The notes beneath the pieces are model-generated. The model saw nothing but the letters and a program-made list of their open reading frames with translations, had not been told where the DNA came from and ran no database searches. Shown here one piece after another: positions 1 through 10,014 of a stretch of 64,000 nt of DNA. Every line of letters starts with the position of its first letter. Position 1 is the stretch's first letter. The DNA comes from Patagioenas fasciata. Taxonomy: Eukaryota > Chordata > Aves > Columbiformes > Columbidae. The DNA is taken from the NCBI RefSeq assembly GCF_037038585.1, contig NC_092520.1, forward strand, positions 6,836,501 to 6,900,500, in the 5' to 3' direction. Position numbers and translations under genes: made by a program.

Positions 1-2002
1 TTTAGTTAAAACAGATTTGCTCTTATTATCCTATCTTTTGTAACTGTCTAAACTCTCAAAATCCCAGCGAGACAGAGAAATAGTGTTATTGCTTTTGAAA
101 TACGTAGTTATTCATTTTTTAAAGAAGACGACTAAGTTACTTATAAAACAAAACACCAATGTTGTCCTAGTAACTCAGTGGAGGAAATAAAAATCTCTGT
201 AACCGCTCTGCTCATGCTAAACTTCTTTTAGGTTTCATTGAGCCAGAATAGTGTCTATGGCACAGTGTGTACCATTCAAAATCAGTCAGAGGGATAGACC
301 AATAAAAGGTTCTATTTCTCCCAACTGAACACAGAGCAAGCTTACAGTGAAAATGTAGAAATCTCTGCTGTATAAATCTAAAACCAGGGGTGATTACACA
401 TCTGACTACTAAAGATCAAAAAAAAAAAAAAAAGGTACAAACCCAAGGGTTTTTCACAAGTACTTAGAGATTTCTAAAAAGCACACCAGACTTTCCTCTA
501 CTTTATCAATAGGTTTATACATTCACATATATGAATGTGCAGGATCACACAGGAACTTTGAGACCAAACAGGAAAAAGTCCTGAGTCCCAGGCTGCTATC
601 ACCACCTTTACCACAAGAACCCAAGACTTCTCTCCTCCCTCAGTAAATGGCTTTCTGTCTCTCCAGAGAGAAATACAGTAGGCTTAAGGTCCTTGTCTCA
701 TTTTCTTAGACTTTGACTTCAACAACAGAACTTGGCAATTATACTATTAGCAGGTTCATGGTGGCTTGAAGTGGAGAAGAAAGAAGCCTAATTTGTCAAA
801 TTCTCCAAAATCAATGGCTAAATTTGCTGACTAGGATGGCAAAATAAGGAAAGACTTTCCCTTTCTCAAAAGAGGGTTGAGAAGTCAGTAACTGTGAATT
901 TCTGCACTGAACTTTGCACTCTGTGCATGGAGTGATAGAGCTCCATATTTACTGTTAATTCACTAGCGTAGTTTTATACTTAATTCTCAAGATTGGTTTG
1001 GAAAACAATTATGAAACAACCCCATGTATCTGCTGAAGTCTACATGACAAATAGATTCAATGTTGAATATTAATCTAGAAAGTACTGTATCTGATTGAAC
1101 ACTTAAATAGGGTTTGAGCCTGAATCTTAGGCTTGTGTCTAGCTCCCAGGTCCACTGCAATCATGTGTCTGATGTTTTAGGAAAGTGTTAACACTACACA
1201 ACAGACCATGATTCAAAACATACTTTTATGCTACTAAAGACAAACACAGACTATACTATTTTTACCTTATTTTCATTTCTCTTAGCAAGATTTATCAGGA
1301 CTCTCTGTGTTCTGAGCAGAGTGCAGGATTCCCGAGTGACTCATATTAGCAGACATTGTACACAAGCTGAAATAACCATCTTGGTCTTAGATCTAATGTA
1401 AACTCGTCGACACTTGTTCAGCAGTGCATGCACACTCCATCATTTTTCCTAGAAATGCCATTTGACTTTCTTCACTTCAGTTCACCAGACTGCTTGTAAA
1501 AGGATAGTATCTGAGCATCCAAAAAGGTATAGGAAAAATAAGCCTGGAGGGTTAACTGTGATAATTAGGCAGTATAAATATCTAAAATAAATACTTGAAA
1601 AATGAATTTTAATCTCTTACAGTAAAAACTGTCAAAGTAAAAGCTATATTTACATTTAGCAGGAGTTACTTTAAACCATTACTTAAAAAAGCTCAGTAGG
1701 TTATTTTTCTGTAATTCAAAGAAATCTCATGCTTGCAAAAATTCCCTAACACAAAGTATTGAAGAAAAATTAATGAATTGATTCTTAAATCAATTAATAA
1801 AAATCAACTCAAATTCAAAAAATATTAACATAGGCATAATACAACCACTGTAAACTGTTATATGACTAGTTAAAAATCTTTCAGCTACCCCCAGAGATTA
1901 TCTATCACTCTTAAAAAATTCTGAATATGAAAAGTGTTTTCATTTACATTTTGTCCTGAAAAGGTTGACTTTAAAAATAAAACATCAAATATATATACAT
2001 CT
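1..2002. other. AT-rich non-coding stretch
   Basis: No gene, RNA gene or recognisable transposon is visible. A 17-base A run lies at 418-434, and a short hairpin (ACATTCA / TGAATGT, 6-base loop) lies at 519-538. The part around 1290-1450 looks less repetitive than its surroundings and contains an AP-1-like TGACTCA at 1337-1343. That could mark a regulatory element, but nothing beyond the motif supports it. Confidence 0.6.
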
Positions 2003-2029
2003 GTGTAACATTCTGTGATTCTGTGATTA
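2003..2029 (+). repeat. Possible CR1 3' tail stub (ATTCTGTG repeat)
   Basis: Two and a half copies of ATTCTGTG stand in tandem at 2010-2029, the repeat that ends many avian CR1 elements in sense orientation. No clear CR1 body precedes it. It is either an extremely 5'-truncated insertion or a chance short repeat. Confidence 0.3.
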
Positions 2030-2737
2030 GAAATTTAAAATCTCATTTGAAATGACAGAACATATGAAAAACTCTTACTGGATTTGTATTTCAGAGTTTT
2101 CCTTCTTTCTAAAGGACGTGTTGTAATATATCATCACAAATACTGAAGCTGTTTGGTTTTTTTGGTAATATCACCTTTATAGATATACTAAATTGAGGGC
2201 AGGTGGGTAGAGAGAAGCAAAACCAAGAGCATCTCTGTTGAAATTAGCTTTAGTTTCACTGGAGTGATGCTGGATAAACTCTGGAATAGTTCAAAAGTTT
2301 GTGAAAGATATAGCGTTGGGGATTTTCAGTATTTGCCTAGATGAGGCCCAGAGACCTGATTTAACTCTGAAAACAGCACTGCTTTGGAAAGGAGCTTGGG
2401 CAATGTTTTCCAGAGATTTCCTCCATCCTGCATTTTTCTATGATTATTCTTATTGTTCCTCTGTCTGTCAGGTTCAATACTTCTTAACGCTTTGTAATCA
2501 AACTAACTAAATTAAAATAACCGTAGTTGAGGATTGTGTTTCTAATGCCCTCTAAAGGCAGAAGATATCCATGAAGATTTTTCTTTAAAGGAGAGAAACA
2601 AGACGCACACACATACACAAAAGATAGAAAATAAAGGAATAAACTGCCACAGAGATGTCATTTGTAGTTGTAATGGTGTGTGGAATGGGAAGATATTTGG
2701 ATATCCTGAACACAAAGACATCCAGTGAGTGAGGCTG
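2030..2737. other. Non-coding stretch, nothing recognised
   Basis: The 69-codon open frame at 2301-2510 has no family resemblance and no splice or promoter context. I see only scattered A/T runs here. Confidence 0.5.
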
Positions 2738-2780
2738 ACATGAAACAAAACCAAAATCTCAACATGAAACAAAACCAAAA
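2738..2780. repeat. 24-bp tandem duplication
   Basis: The 19-base string ACATGAAACAAAACCAAAA occurs exactly twice, starting at 2738 and 2762, so the period is 24 bp. The identity suggests a recent replication-slippage duplication. It lies inside a 92-codon minus-strand frame that I regard as spurious. Confidence 0.8.
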
Positions 2781-3239
2781 AAGACAAGAAGGATAGTAAA
2801 CACTCAGTTATAGGAACCATAACAATATTGAGAAAATTGAGATGATAGGAAGGACAAGAGCTCTTAGGTTACTAATGGTTGTGCCAATAAAGGAACCACT
2901 CAAATTGCCTTAACTACCTTAGGTCTCCTGCAAAAAATCAAGCTTTATTGGGATATAATCCCAAACTATTATTGGATGTTTTATGAAGCTGGTAGTATAG
3001 TGTGAAATTTGTTATAGGCTGTTTTGAGAACTTGGGAATGCACAAAAATTCTGGGATGTTCAGGAGAAGGGCCAAATTCAGGTAGAGGATTGGATCTAAG
3101 ACAGTCAGGTCGGAGCAACCATGGAGGAAAAAAATGGAGGAAAAAGGGATTAAAGGAGTCAGCTGTATGTAAACAAGCTGCAGATCATGCCAAGGAGCAC
3201 ACCTGATTAATGCCTCCTGAATTATCATATTGTCTGGAT
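2781..3239. other. Non-coding stretch, nothing recognised
   Basis: Open frames on both strands overlap each other here (2938-3228 minus, 3024-3206 plus), which is the pattern of chance frames rather than genes. A purine-rich patch near 3120-3150 contains two copies of GGAGGAAAAA. Confidence 0.45.
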
Positions 3240-3720
3240 GACCTTGCTCTCTATTACATGTGTGGGTAATGGCGATGACTCACCAGTGAAGTCAAGCAGG
3301 ATTAGCTAGCAGGAAGGTGGAGACCAGTCTTAGAAAACTCTCAAGAGAAGAGCTGAGGGCTGGAAAAGGGACACACATTCTGGACATGGATTCAGAAAGG
3401 ATTTGTTATGTGGTTTAATTTCAAGGGACATTTGGACATGCATCGGGCTGTGGATCAGGAGACCGAGTATATGTGCATGTTGGCCATACTGATCAGGCAG
3501 AGAGGAGTAATAGGGTCAGCTGTCTGTCTTCTCCATGTCTGTGCAAATGCCATAGGTGTTTATATGGATGACAATAAAGCTACCGCTCCTTGTCTGTGTT
3601 GGTTTGTGTGGCTGGACACGTGTGTTGCACATTTTGGCATCTCTAGAGTACAGGCTCAGCCTTGCTTGTGTCCAGACTTGCAGACAGATGCAGTAGCACA
3701 AAGACCAAAATGAAGAAATC
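3240..3720 (+). other. Weak LTR-like segment
   Basis: This stretch is richer in G, C and CpG than its flanks. It contains an AATAAA signal at about 3573-3578, followed by a GC-richer, T/G-rich stretch, as in the R/U5 part of many retroviral LTRs. I cannot find matched TG...CA ends, target duplications, a primer-binding site or a second copy. The 101-codon plus frame (3408-3713) and the 61-codon minus frame inside it resemble no protein. It may simply be ordinary sequence. Confidence 0.2.
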
Positions 3721-4515
3721 CCTTGGATTGCAGAAGTCCTCAGATTTGCCTTCCCTTAGCAACAGTACTAGGAAATAGAAGGAAGAAATTTTTTCATTAT
3801 TATTATTATTTTTTAACTGCTGCAGACTTCTGATCGAAAATGATTCCTCCTTTTAAAAGCAGTAGCATGCATGCCATATATATCCTGGTAGTCAGTCTTG
3901 CCTATACTGTTGATAAGACCTGACGTTTTCATTATGTGGTCTCTTGTGGTGACTGCAACATGTCTTTGTCCTGTTAAAAAGACACCTGAATGACATCTCT
4001 TGCATTCAGTCAGTATTCAAGGTCTTGCAGGTTGCTTCTGTTAGAAAGAAAGCACACTTCAATTACTATTAAAACTAATGAAGCTTGCCTTTCTCAAGAC
4101 TTGCCTCCTATATTCCCATATGTCTTCCAAAACATTTCAAACTTAACACATTTTATCAAGAATCCATGTACTCTAGCATCTCCAAGTTTATCATAGAGTC
4201 CAGCACTTCTAATAGCTTCAGTGCTCACCTGGGCCCCACGCCAATATAGAACTGCATTAGCACTGATTTGCTATCCAGACCTTACCAAATATGTATATAT
4301 GTGTATAGCTTTGATTTTTCAGTACCTCCTGCTCAATAGGGCCATGAAAGAGTCTCCCATGCAACTACTGATTTACATGAAACTGGTAAAAATCAATATC
4401 TTAATGCACTCTAACTTTCTATTACATTTATTTGAAAATGCCCAAATAGCTCAGAAATTACTAGGTTGAGAAAGAAAGGGAGACAAAAAGGCAGAAATAT
4501 TACATGGTTTTGGGT
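3721..4515. other. AT-rich non-coding stretch
   Basis: It holds a short (ATT)n run at about 3796-3815 and no gene. The frames at 3990-4196 and 4221-4469 have no recognisable product. Confidence 0.5.
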
Positions 4516-4554
4516 GTGGTTATTTTGTTTTGTTTTAAAACAAACAAAAACCAC
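4516..4554. repeat. Imperfect A/T inverted repeat
   Basis: The left arm begins GTGGTTATTTTG and the right arm ends AAAAACCAC. The arms meet at TTTTAAAA with essentially no loop, giving a near-palindrome of about 39 bp. Such a sequence can extrude a cruciform or be a worn remnant of a small inverted-repeat element. I see no target duplication. Confidence 0.5.
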
Positions 4555-5599
4555 AAACAGTTAAAAAAAACACTATTTCTAATAGAGTCAGGTAGTTCTT
4601 TTATGCAATCTTATTTAAAGATTTAAAAAGTCCACAACATTTGTGTTATGGAAACAAAAAAGTTTTCTTTTCAGTTTCAGGTATTATTTTAGGCCTCTCT
4701 TCCCACAAAATTTAGACTCAGATAAGCGGCAGTTAATTTTTTACATGTATATGATTTCATAAACAAGGTTCTTCATAACTGTGAATTCACCTAGACTGGT
4801 CTTACCTGCAGAATGACATTCTGGAAGTTTTAATCTCCCTTTTTAATAGCAAGGATTTGCTTACTTTCTCCTACAGAGTTGCACAATTCATCCAATCTAC
4901 CTGGCTCCTCAGATGAAAGGTGCTTGCATGCACTGACCTTTGAGACATGAGCTGAAAGAAATTTCCGAGCAGAGGAAGAGAAGCTGTGTTTTCTATGCTA
5001 TAATTTATCAAGCACCATTGAAAATTATTTTATTACTTTGGGACATCACAAGTCAGAATACATCACAATCCAGACACATCCACACTGCGTTGTTAATTCA
5101 AAACCACTGTCAGATAAGCTTACACACCAAAGTAGTGATGCCATAATCTTTTCTACCAAAGCACTGATCTGCTCTTACTTACAGACAGATCTTGGTAGAA
5201 TACCTGTTAACAAAAGTTAATGAGTTTGAACCTACTTACTGAAATGTATTTATACAGTCACAGCAGGTGATATGATGGTGTTTAGGTTTTAATTTGTATA
5301 TTATGTAGGTGGGAAAGTGTTTATCTTCTTCATATAGAAAGAAGAGACTTTTATTTTTAATATATACATCGACTGAAGTTTGGAAAGAGGGTCTGGAAGA
5401 TAGTAGTGTGCTTTGTTAACTCCATTAGGAAACAATATGTAGACAATCCCCTATGACTGTAAATCAGATGTTCTGGAAGAATGCATGACTATCTCAGTTC
5501 TCAGATACGCATGCAGGTAATAAAGTTGTATTTCAAACTGATCTGGAGACTCTAACCAGCTCAGTATCTGCTGAGGGGACAACACTTTAAAAAAAAAAA
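4555..5599. other. AT-rich non-coding stretch
   Basis: No gene or repeat family is recognised. The overlapping frames at 4940-5146 and 5038-5220 are in different registers of the same strand and look accidental. A 13-base A run at about 5588-5601 sits just before the first recognisable CR1 sequence. Confidence 0.5.
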
Positions 5600-7315
5600 A
5601 ATCTGAGACATTTCTGAAGTGCATTAATGAAAAGTTCATTACACAGGTGATCAAGGAGGTGATGAGGAGAGGTGCTTTACAAGACCTCGTACTTACAGCC
5701 AAGAACTATTTGGGAATGTGAAGGCTGGGGCAGCCCTGGTCACAGTGACTGTGAGATGGTGATGTTCAAGATCCTGAGAAGAGGTTACAAGAAAAGCAGT
5801 AATAGGATCATGGCTCTGGGCTTCAGAAAAACAGGCTTTGAACTATTCAGAGAACTGTTCCAAAGAATCCTATGGGATACAGTCTTGGAGAGAAAAATTA
5901 TCCAGGAGAGTTGGTTGATTTTCAAAGATCCACTCCAAGATAAAGGGCAGTCCATCCTGATGAGTGAGAGGTCAAGCAAAGGCAGTAGGAGTCCTTCATG
6001 AATGAACAAGTTGCTCTTGGACTCAAAGACTAAATTTCTGCATAGAAGAGAAGTTTACAAGAGATGGAAAGGTGATCCAGGAGGAATATGGAAATATTTA
6101 GTGTACAGGATATTGGTCAGCAAAGCCAGAGCTCACTTGGAGTTGAATCAGGTGAAAGATGTGCTGGCAACAAAAATGACTTCTACAGCTATAGGAGTAG
6201 GAAAATGAAGACTAGGGAAAATGTGGACTAGCTGCTGGATGAGGAAAGGCACCAGACTAGACCATACAAGACTAGACTAAACTAGAACAGAACTGGGTTA
6301 TTTCAGGATGAAGGGACTTACAAGGATCATCTCGTCCAACTGACTGACCACGTCAGGGCTGACCAAAAGTTCAAGCATGTTGTTAAAGACATTGTCCAAA
6401 TGACTCTTAAACACTGACAGGCTTGGAGCTTCAACCACCTCTCTAGGTAGCCTGTTACAGTGTTCGATCACCCTCTTGGCAAAGAAATGCTTCCTCATGT
6501 CCAGTCTAAACATCCCTTGTTGCAGCTTTGGACTATTCCCTTGTGTCTTATCACTGAATACCAGGGAGAAGAGATCAGCACGTCACTGTCCTCTTCCCCT
6601 TCTCAGGAAGCTGTAGAGAGAAATGAGGTCACCCCCTCATCCTCCTTATCTTGAAACCAGACAAACCCAAAGTCCTTAGCCACTCCCCACGGGATATGCC
6701 TTCCAGCCCTGTCACCAGCTTTGTTGCCCTCCTCTTGGAGGAGGACCTTAACATCCTTCTTAAATGTGAGGTCCATATCCGCACATAGTAGTCAAAGTGA
6801 GGCCACACCAACACTGAATACAGTGGGATAATCCCCTCTTTTGATGGCTGGTTAAGCTGTGTTTGATACACCCTAGGATGCAGTATGACCTTTTGTTTGC
6901 TAGGGCGCACACTGCTGGCTCCTACTGAGCTACTGCTGACCAGCACCCTCAGGTCCTTTTCTGCAGGGCTGCTCTCCAGCCACTCCTCTCTTACCTGGTG
7001 ACAAAGGGCACTGAAAAGCCTAAAGAAAAGTACATGCCTTCTTTGCCATGGTCTGTATTGGTAAGACCAACCTTCAGGAGGGAAAGCCTGTAAGAAGGAA
7101 GACTTACTATCATTGGGAAAGGATCAGGTTAGGCAACATTTAAATTAACAGGACATGCACAAGACCATGCAACCCGATGGGATGCAGCCAGAAATGCAGA
7201 TAGAGTCAACCAGTGCCATTGTAAAGATACTTTTTTCTGTCTTTGAAAGCTCGTGACAAATGGAGGAGGTTGCCAAAGACTGGAAGAAAGCAAATACCAC
7301 CCTGTGTCTTACTTC
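5600..7315 (+). mobile_element. CR1 LINE, ORF2 internal fragment (split by another CR1)
   Basis: This is a sense-strand remnant of CR1 ORF2, the non-LTR retrotransposon protein with endonuclease and reverse transcriptase. The left part (5600-6253) carries the end of the AP-endonuclease domain: the 5672-6001 frame includes C-E-M-V and F-K-I-L-R, followed by the linker (6002-6208), which keeps R-E-V-Y-K-R-W-K and K-A-R-A-H-L-E-L-N. The right part (6993-7315) resumes with CTGGTGACAAAGG and reaches the start of the RT domain; M-Q-P-like and D-W-K-K-A-N-T-T residues are readable. Stop codons and frame changes show it is dead. Both ends lack the promoter and 3' tail, so it is a 5'- and 3'-incomplete relic. 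The interruption is the antisense CR1 at 6254-6992. Assignment to CR1 rests on recalled family sequence. Exact ends are uncertain by tens of bases. Confidence 0.85.
6254..6992 (-). mobile_element. CR1 LINE, 5'-truncated 3' end, antisense, nested
   Basis: Read on the minus strand, this 739-bp piece runs from the late ORF2 region to a CR1 3' end. The frame at 6513-6298 (minus) shows the ORF2 C-terminal signature [13 protein letters not shown]. Its 3' end lies at the left, where a degenerate TAGAC/TAGAA repeat (6254-6285 on the + strand) forms the terminal microsatellite. The right edge, near 6992, is the 5' truncation point. Flanking sequence on both sides belongs to a sense CR1 that reads continuously if this piece is taken out (GAGGAAAGGCACC then TGGTGACAAAGG). 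It therefore inserted into an older CR1. Target duplication is at most about 3 bp (ACC), in line with CR1, which typically makes little or none. Confidence 0.88.
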
Positions 7316-9741
7316 TGAGACTCTGCATGGATCTGATCACATAGAGATCACTCATTCATTCCCCTCTGACCTACACAAGAAACTGAGCCCCCTATGAAAG
7401 TGGAGACTATAGAGAAGATTTTTTTTTTTTTGAGCCAAAAGTCATCTCTACACCCATGCAGTTACCTCCTACCACTAATTGAGGCAGCTCTTAAAACTGC
7501 ACTTTAGCCCTTTGTAGCTTCTAAACCATTACCTGTTTAGATACTTTTTCTTTCATTTGATTTTCACCTTGCCATTATGGTTTGTCTTATGCTTTCTTTT
7601 CAGTTAGAAGGGGAAAAGAGAAAAGATCAGTCTAGTGCTCATTCCAAGGAACACTGTTATCAGTGTGAAAAGGATTTTGATGTACACAGCTGCAATAAAA
7701 TCATTATTTCCTTTCTCCATTGTCCACACCACAGTTATTCAGTACACAGAGAAACCTGCCAAGAGGTAATGAGGTGACCTTCGAGGTCTTCTTCATTATT
7801 ACAACAGAACAGTCCAGTTTTCACCGACATAGAAAGATATTCAATTTTGCGTGGAGGTATTTTCTTAAAGATACACACACTGCAGAACAGAGAGATGGAA
7901 CATTGATTTTTTTTTTTTTAATTTGTTTTTTTGTTTGTTTTGTTTTATTTTCTCTTAGAAATTAATTTTCATAGCAATTTATTCTACAGATGAACTCTAG
8001 AGTGACTAAGTACACAGTGGAGGCAGCAGTTTGAGAAATGTGACACATGAAAAAGCATTTTGTTGAGAAATCAGCCTCTGCTCCTTAGCTATTCAAAGGG
8101 CAAAATCGTGGTCCCTGTATGACTGGATAATTCTTTATTGCAGCCACAAGAGGTTCTTGTACAGGACAGAAGATACTCTAGCTAAAAAGTTAGTGGAAAT
8201 ACGGCTATAGAGACTGTCTAATCTCTTCCCTTCTTTGTGTTGACTGCAGCCCATTTACCACTTAAAAAAATAATTAAAAAAAAACCCAAACCAAATACAA
8301 ACAAGTAAACTTAAACACAGGCAGAGAAATTGTATTAGTACTATACTACTATAGTGTTGTATATATAATTCAAGTGTAAAATGACTTTAAAGGCAATTTA
8401 ATTAACCATGCTACAGCTTAAGGTTGCTTGTTACATAACAAAGTCAGGCACCTTCAGAATTTCCAAGTCCCGAGATATTGTCTCCACCAAGCCTCGAACA
8501 ATTCGCTTGTCATAGAAAATCACATGCCATAGCGGATGCTAAACAGATATTCAGAGAGATTATTACTCCATATAACATAAAGGAAAAAAGAGGTCAAGAA
8601 GGAATTCGCACCAAGGAATGAAATTTATCTGTTATTGTTCAGAGATTTTAATATTTTGTTTGCTGCATTTTTTTATATCTTACTTAGTGTGAATCCTGCT
8701 AAACGAGTTTTGTTAAATAGCCTTTTATACTGTCCCCCAAACAAAACAAAAGCAAACATCTGCTTTGAGAAACAAACAGGATGCCAAGCAACTTTCCAGA
8801 AATTGACTTTTTGATTCTCATTAGTGCTTTGACATAATATGTACATGTACGTATAAATATATACTTGTTTTTTCTCTTTAGGTCATGTCCTGACACAGGT
8901 AGCAAGAATTTTGCACAACAACATATAGTCCTTCCCAATAAAGTTCGAAGTATTATTGACATATTCCATTATAATGTGATTTCCCTATATATGGGAAAGT
9001 ATCATCAGTTCGTTCTTTCTTAGCAGGAAAATATACCCTGAGACACATAATCCTATGGATTAACTTTTCTTGGAAAGAAAATGCTTAACAAAGAGAAAAA
9101 CTATGACTAAGTAATGATAGTAAGGTCTCACTATATATATACACATACATGCTAAAAAAAAATAAAAACAACACCACTAAATTTTCACCTTGTTGGTTTT
9201 AATGATTTCCATTTTCCTAGGTGACACTATGCTGTCATCTACTGGTTACAGAATCACTTTTTGCAGTGTAGTCATTTGAATAAAAGTAAGAAGCAACAGA
9301 GTTTGCTTTGGAAGATCTGGAACAACTTTTCAGCTACTGAAAATGAACAACAATTTTCTTTAAAGTCAGTGGAATTTGGCTGGTTTACAGCAGCTGAGTG
9401 GTTAATGCTGGCTAGAAGAGAGAAGTTTTGATCTACTCTACCACTAAAGTCCTTGCAGTGTGTCTCATCTTAAACCCGTCACGGGGTATGGGCTTTCATA
9501 TTAAAGTGACTTGCATCCACAGATTTTCCTGTTGTGAACTACTGTTGCTTTAATGTATGGAATAAAGCCCACCTTGGGACTGTTTACTGAAGTGCTGGCT
9601 CTATTCACCAACTGCAGAGTTAAAGACTAAAGCCTCCATGCACTTATTTCACAGTTCCCCTGCTGTTTTGCCAACCATGTTGCTTTTCCTTTACTTCTAT
9701 TTGTGCGTCCTCTACTATGTAGGGTCTTCCTGACTGGGTGT
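7316..9741. other. Non-coding stretch between CR1 elements
   Basis: No gene is recognised. The 66-codon frame at 7577-7777 contains scattered Cys and His residues (C-Y-Q-C, H-C-P-H-H), but they do not fit a zinc-finger spacing. A T13 run lies at 7419-7431 and a T/G-rich patch at about 7910-7960. A GAATAAAG motif near 9562 could be a poly(A) signal or LTR relic, without other support. Confidence 0.5.
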
Positions 9742-10014
9742 CAGAGGACACTCAAGCTAGACATGAGGAAGAAATTTTTTACCCTGAGTGGGGTGAAACC
9801 CTGACTTAGGTTGCCAAGAGAGGTGGTGGATGCCTCATCCCTGGAGACATCCCAGGCCAGGCTGGACAGGGCTCTGAGCAACCTGAGCTGGGTGAAGAAA
9901 TTTGTCATTATTTGTAGAATGTCTGTTATTGTTCATTGCTTATGGCGGGGGGGTTGGACTATATGATCTTTGAAGGTCCTTTCCAACGCAAACTGTTCTA
10001 TGACTCTGTGATTT
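9742..10014 (+). mobile_element. CR1 LINE 3' end
   Basis: A sense-strand CR1 terminus. The frame reads L-P-R-E-V-V-D-A-S-S-L, the ORF2 C-terminal signature, followed by the 3' UTR (GGTTGGACTATATGATC, AAGGTCCTTTCCAAC) and the tail TTCTATGACTCTGTGATT. About 40 bp between roughly 9898 and 9940 do not fit the usual CR1 3' UTR and look like a small insertion or local duplication. The element is 5'-truncated at about 9742. An open frame that begins in its tail (9936-10325) is not a CR1 protein. Confidence 0.88.

Noticed and set aside
3408..3713. 101-codon plus-strand frame as a possible gene
   Set aside because: Overlapped by a minus frame (3516-3701) and containing no recognisable domain; more likely chance in a GC-richer patch.
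7577..7777. Cys/His-rich 66-codon frame resembling a zinc finger
   Set aside because: Spacing of Cys and His does not fit any zinc-finger class and there is no exon context.
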